Source of the DNA: Bin5 sp022827195
GTDB lineage: Bacteria > Chloroflexota > Anaerolineae > Caldilineales > Caldilineaceae
Length of the DNA: 64,000 bases
Direction of reading: 5' to 3'
Assembly (NCBI GenBank): GCA_965208275.1
Contig: OZ242331.1
Location: 4,464,001-4,528,000, forward strand
A program made the position numbers and the translations under genes. The notes beneath the pieces are model-generated. The model saw only the letters and a program-made list of their open reading frames with translations. It ran no database searches and had not been told where the DNA came from. How positions within the stretch are numbered: position 1 is the stretch's first letter; the number at the start of each line of letters is the position of its first letter. Positions 60,451-64,000 of this stretch are shown piece by piece.

Positions 60451-61865
60451 TGCGGGAGCTCCTGCGCAGCGGGCCGGGCTTGGGCGGCGTAACGTTGATG
60501 GCGCTGCTGCTGATTGCGGCGGTCTATGTGCTGTCGGTGTACCCGTTGGACTTTGGCGAGAGCCAGTGGAGCAATCCCGTCGTCTGGGTGGACAATCCCA
60601 AGGCGGTGCCGCCGGTGTGGATCAACGCGCTGCTGCAGGAGAGCCGGCCTCCGCACCATGTTTTCGAGGGCACAGAGCCGGACACGGTACAGACGGCGCG
60701 CAGCGGCCCCGTCCATACGTGGCGTTTCCCCCTGACCTATGACTCGGCGCGCCCGCCGACCTTTCTGGCCGTCACCCTGGCCGATGTGAACTATGCAGAG
60801 CGGCCGCCGCTGGTGCTGATTTCGTTGAAACGGCCGGACGGGAAGCAGATCCGTGTCTTTCGCCACGCGGTGCGCGGCCCGCGCGAAGGTGAAAGCGGGC
60901 CGTTCGAGCGCTACGCCAAGACCCCGCTGCGGGTGCAGCTGAGCACGGACGAGGCGACGGTGACGGCGGTCCAGGAATTTGCGGCCGACGAGTTCGACCT
61001 GCGGCTGGAAGGCGCGCAGATCGGCGGGCGGGTGGACCGCATCCTGTTTGGCGTTCCAAGCGGCGAGGCCGACGACAGGTTCGCGCCGCTGACCGGCGAG
61101 TATGAGATCATCGTGCAGGCGGCTCTGCGGGCGGAGGGCGACAGCGTGGGGAAGGTGCGCTTCGTCGTCGGGGGCGCAGTGTTCGGCTGGATGGGGACCG
61201 ACAGCCTGGGCAGGGACCTGGCGCGGGGGCTGATGTTCGGCCTGCCGGTCGCGCTTTTCATCGGCGTCATCGCCGCGCTGATGTCGACCGCGGTCGGCAC
61301 CACGCTGGGCATCGCGAGCGGCTACCTGGGCGGACGCGCGGACATCACGATCCAGCGCATATCGGACATCGTCGCCAACGTACCGGTGCTTCCGCTGCTT
61401 ATCTTCATGCTCTTCATCATCGGCCCCAGCCTGTGGATCATCATCTTCATCCTCGTGGCATTCGGCTGGCCGGGGCTGACGATCCAGGTGCGCAGCATGG
61501 TGCTCCACATGCGCACCAACCAGCTGATCGAGGCGATCCAGAGTCTGGGCGCGTCGCGGCGGCGGGTGATGTTCCGCCACATTCTGCCCCAGATTATGCC
61601 GTATGTCCTGGCGCAGCTGATCTTTGCCGCGCCGTCGGCCATTCTGGCTGAGGCCGGTCTCAGTTTTCTGGGGCTGGGCGATCCCTCGATCCCGACCTGG
61701 GGTCAGATATTGGAGACCGGCTTTCGCACCGGCGGTATCTATGTGGGCTACTGGTGGTGGATCGTGCCGCCGGGGCTTTTCATTGTGTTGACGGCGTTGA
61801 CATTCATGTTGCTGGCGTTGGGGATCGAGCCGGTGGTGAATCCGCGGTTGAGGAGGGGGCAATAA
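60450..61865 (+). CDS. oligopeptide ABC transporter permease (OppC/DppC type) with large ectodomain
   Basis: A 471-residue permease, long for OppC (usually about 300). TM1 (about 12-31) is followed by an about 200-residue extracytoplasmic region (about 32-240) with beta-rich, Pro-rich sequence, before the normal OppC core: GTDSLGRDLARGL (about 249-261), five further helices, the EAA loop QSLGASRRRVMFRHILPQIMP and GLSFLGLGDPSIPTWG. The inserted domain may contact the anchored binding protein; this is inference. Confidence 0.92.
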   Translation: MRELLRSGPGLGGVTLMALLLIAAVYVLSVYPLDFGESQWSNPVVWVDNPKAVPPVWINALLQESRPPHHVFEGTEPDTVQTARSGPVHTWRFPLTYDSARPPTFLAVTLADVNYAERPPLVLISLKRPDGKQIRVFRHAVRGPREGESGPFERYAKTPLRVQLSTDEATVTAVQEFAADEFDLRLEGAQIGGRVDRILFGVPSGEADDRFAPLTGEYEIIVQAALRAEGDSVGKVRFVVGGAVFGWMGTDSLGRDLARGLMFGLPVALFIGVIAALMSTAVGTTLGIASGYLGGRADITIQRISDIVANVPVLPLLIFMLFIIGPSLWIIIFILVAFGWPGLTIQVRSMVLHMRTNQLIEAIQSLGASRRRVMFRHILPQIMPYVLAQLIFAAPSAILAEAGLSFLGLGDPSIPTWGQILETGFRTGGIYVGYWWWIVPPGLFIVLTALTFMLLALGIEPVVNPRLRRGQ

Positions 61866-61908
61866 AGGCAGTTCTTCGTAGCCGATTTTCAGTTTTTGGT
61901 AACACCTC
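61862..61908. repeat. heptameric tandem repeat array (array 12)
   Basis: GGCAGTT, CTTCGTA, GCCGATT, TTCAGTT, TTTGGTA directly follow the OppC stop codon. One strand only; the reverse arm is weak or missing. Confidence 0.6.
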
Positions 61909-61966
61909 GCCGACACCGAACGAAGGCATCAGATGAGAGCTTCAATTTAAGAGCCCGAAATTTGGT

Positions 61967-62938
61967 ATGACAACGCTTCTCGATGTCCGCGATCTTATCT
62001 TTCACTATGCCGACCGGGACGGGCCTGTGCGGGCGGTGGATCGCGTCTCTTTTTCGCTGGCGAGCGGCGGGTCTGCGTTGGGGCTGGTGGGGGAATCGGG
62101 CAGCGGCAAGACTTCGCTGGCTCTCTCGATCATGCGCATGCTGCCGTCGAATGTGGCCCGTTATGAGGGCGAAATCTGGCTGGACGGACAGGAGTTGCTC
62201 GGCATGACGGATGAAAGTTTCCGGCGGGAGATTCGCTGGCGGAAACTGGCTTTGGTGCCGCAAGGGGCGCAGAACGGTTTCAACCCGGTGCTGCGGGTGG
62301 GGGAGCAGATCATAGAGCCGCTGGTTGTGGACGGGCAGGCAAGCAGACAGGAGGCGCGCGCCCGTGCGCTGGAGCTGCTGGCCTATGTGGGGCTGCCCGC
62401 AGACATTTTCATGCGTTTCCCGCATGAGCTGAGCGGCGGGATGAAGCAGCGCGCGATGATTGCGGCTGCGTTGATTCAGGAGCCGCCGTTGGTGATCATG
62501 GATGAGCCCACCTCGGCGCTGGACGCGAGCGTGCAGACGCAGATCACCAATCTGCTGAAACGGTTGAAGCGGGACATGGATCTAGCGATCATCTTTATCA
62601 CGCACGACATCGCGCTGGCGAGCGACGTGTGCGACGACCTGGCGGTGGTCTACGCCGGGCAGGTCGTTGAGATCGGCAGCGCTGAGCAGGTTCTGTTGGA
62701 GCCAAGCCATCCCTATACACAGCGGCTGTTGGGCAGCATTCCCCGGCTCCACACGGATAGGCTGCCGGAGTTCATTCCGGGTGCGCCGCCGGACCTGCGC
62801 CAGCCGCCTGCGGGTTGCCGCTTTCATCCGCGTTGCCCGCTGGCTTTCGAAGAGTGTGCGCGGGAAGAGCCTCCGGCCTTTGCGCTGGCCGAAGGTCAGC
62901 TTTCAAGATGCTGGCTACATGTCGAAGCGGAGCGGTAG
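61967..62938 (+). CDS. oligopeptide/dipeptide ABC transporter ATPase (OppD/DppD type)
   Basis: A 323-residue ATPase: Walker A GESGSGKTS, Q-loop LVPQGAQNGFNP, signature ELSGGMKQRAMIAAALI, Walker B LVIMDEPTSALDAS, switch HDIALASDVC, and the Opp-type C-terminal Cys cluster (GCRFHPRCPLAFEEC). It pairs with the OppF-type ATPase at 52616 to power the two permeases. Confidence 0.93.
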   Translation: MTTLLDVRDLIFHYADRDGPVRAVDRVSFSLASGGSALGLVGESGSGKTSLALSIMRMLPSNVARYEGEIWLDGQELLGMTDESFRREIRWRKLALVPQGAQNGFNPVLRVGEQIIEPLVVDGQASRQEARARALELLAYVGLPADIFMRFPHELSGGMKQRAMIAAALIQEPPLVIMDEPTSALDASVQTQITNLLKRLKRDMDLAIIFITHDIALASDVCDDLAVVYAGQVVEIGSAEQVLLEPSHPYTQRLLGSIPRLHTDRLPEFIPGAPPDLRQPPAGCRFHPRCPLAFEECAREEPPAFALAEGQLSRCWLHVEAER

Positions 62939-62980
62939 ATTGGGGTGTGGCGGGCGGCATTTCGGGCGGGCGCTCCGCTA

Positions 62981-63011
62981 TGAAAAGAAAAAACTCCCTG
63001 TGCGGGAGTTT
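62981..63011 (-). terminator. Rho-independent terminator of the rRNA operon
   Basis: On the minus strand AAACTCCC-GCACA-GGGAGTTT followed by TTTTCTTTTC, about 30 bases beyond the 5S 3' end. It is placed to end the rRNA transcript and separates it from the convergent OppD-type gene. Confidence 0.85.
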
Positions 63012-63043
63012 GCGGTTCCTGTCATAAAAGAAAGGGGAATGGA

Positions 63044-63161
63044 GGTTGGCAGCGGTCTACTCTCACACGGAGTCGCCTCCGCACTACCATCGACGCTGGT
63101 GGACTTTACTGCCGGGTTCGGGATGGGACCGGGTGTTTCCCCACCGCTCTTGCCACCAACT
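63044..63161 (-). rRNA. rrf: 5S ribosomal RNA
   Basis: About 118 nt on the minus strand. The ends GTTGGTGGC and GCTGCCAAC pair as helix I. The internal CACCCGGTCCCATCCCGAACCCGGCAGTAAA-type loop region (loops B and C) and the GGGAGAGTA-like loop E strand are recognisable. It directly follows 23S with a 139-bp spacer; no tRNA gene is seen in the spacer. Confidence 0.95.
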
Positions 63162-63300
63162 CCGTTCCCCTTGCTTGCGGGTATTGCGTTTTTGTGTGCA
63201 GGTCAGTTGGGCACAGCTTCAGTTGGGCACATTTGTTGTGCAACTGGCACGCTAAGAACCAAACAGGATAGAGAATCACTGCTGCGGGTGCAGGTGGCAC

Positions 63301-64000
<700 letters not shown>

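Noticed and set aside
63162..63300. tRNA gene in the 23S-5S spacer
   Set aside because: No cloverleaf or T-loop GTTCGAAT-like sequence is visible in the 139-bp spacer.

Overview
GC-rich bacterial chromosome segment. Gene content and style suggest a Chloroflexota bacterium, probably near the Caldilineaceae. This is inference from carbohydrate ABC importers, TP-rich secreted proteins, an FMN-riboswitch-controlled RibXY-type ABC importer, GguC/AraD1, RqcH and an rRNA operon end; no 16S is in the window to confirm it.

Layout. 1-2.8 kb: end of a small membrane protein gene, a class III aminotransferase (-) and a vapBC-like toxin-antitoxin pair. 2.8-9.3 kb: one-direction sugar cluster (Gfo/Idh oxidoreductase, rhamnose mutarotase, lactonase-like amidohydrolase, xylose isomerase, xylulokinase, MFS transporter). 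9.3-12.4 kb: DUF433/DUF5615 TA module whose toxin has an early stop, a relic of a DUF418 gene, a second VapBC-like pair and the intact DUF418 gene. 12.4-16.2 kb (-): family 5 uracil-DNA glycosylase, GguC-like protein, secreted PA14 protein. 16.5-24.8 kb (+): RqcH/NFACT, sugar isomerase-like and Gfo/Idh genes, a radical-SAM sulfatase-maturase-like enzyme with a SEC-C tail, rpsF, rpsR with a long acidic extension, and a membrane-anchored parvulin carrying an EF-hand-like insertion. 24.9-28.8 kb (-): small membrane protein and a three-gene ABC importer behind an FMN riboswitch. 28.8-30.2 kb: complete ISKra4-like insertion sequence. 30.3-33.7 kb (-): sugar ABC importer, divergent from a D-2-hydroxyacid dehydrogenase. 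35-36.9 kb: duplicated 4-TM genes and an HNH fragment. 36.9-40.3 kb: recN and a ClpP-class/NfeD protease. 40.6-44 kb (-): nth, a phosphoribosyltransferase and a secreted ExeM-like nuclease. 44-44.6 kb: regulatory-looking region with helically phased CGACAT repeats. 44.8-50 kb (+): P-loop protein, enolase-superfamily enzyme, membrane proteins (one truncated), DUF4129 protein, DapA-family aldolase. 50-52.3 kb (-): TPR lipoprotein. 52.6-62.9 kb (+): dipeptide/oligopeptide-type ABC system with odd membrane-anchored components and a BNR-repeat protein. 63.0-64 kb (-): rRNA terminator, 5S and the 3' part of 23S rRNA.

The main feature that gene calls do not explain is a family of intergenic arrays with a 7-bp period. 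At least twelve lie immediately after stop codons, some run into the last codons, and several form inverted arms able to fold as hairpins. The oligopeptide-like locus at 52.6-62.9 kb is the best candidate for an unusual protein system: its substrate-binding protein and its BNR protein both end in a C-terminal membrane helix, and its OppC-like permease carries an extracytoplasmic domain of about 200 residues.
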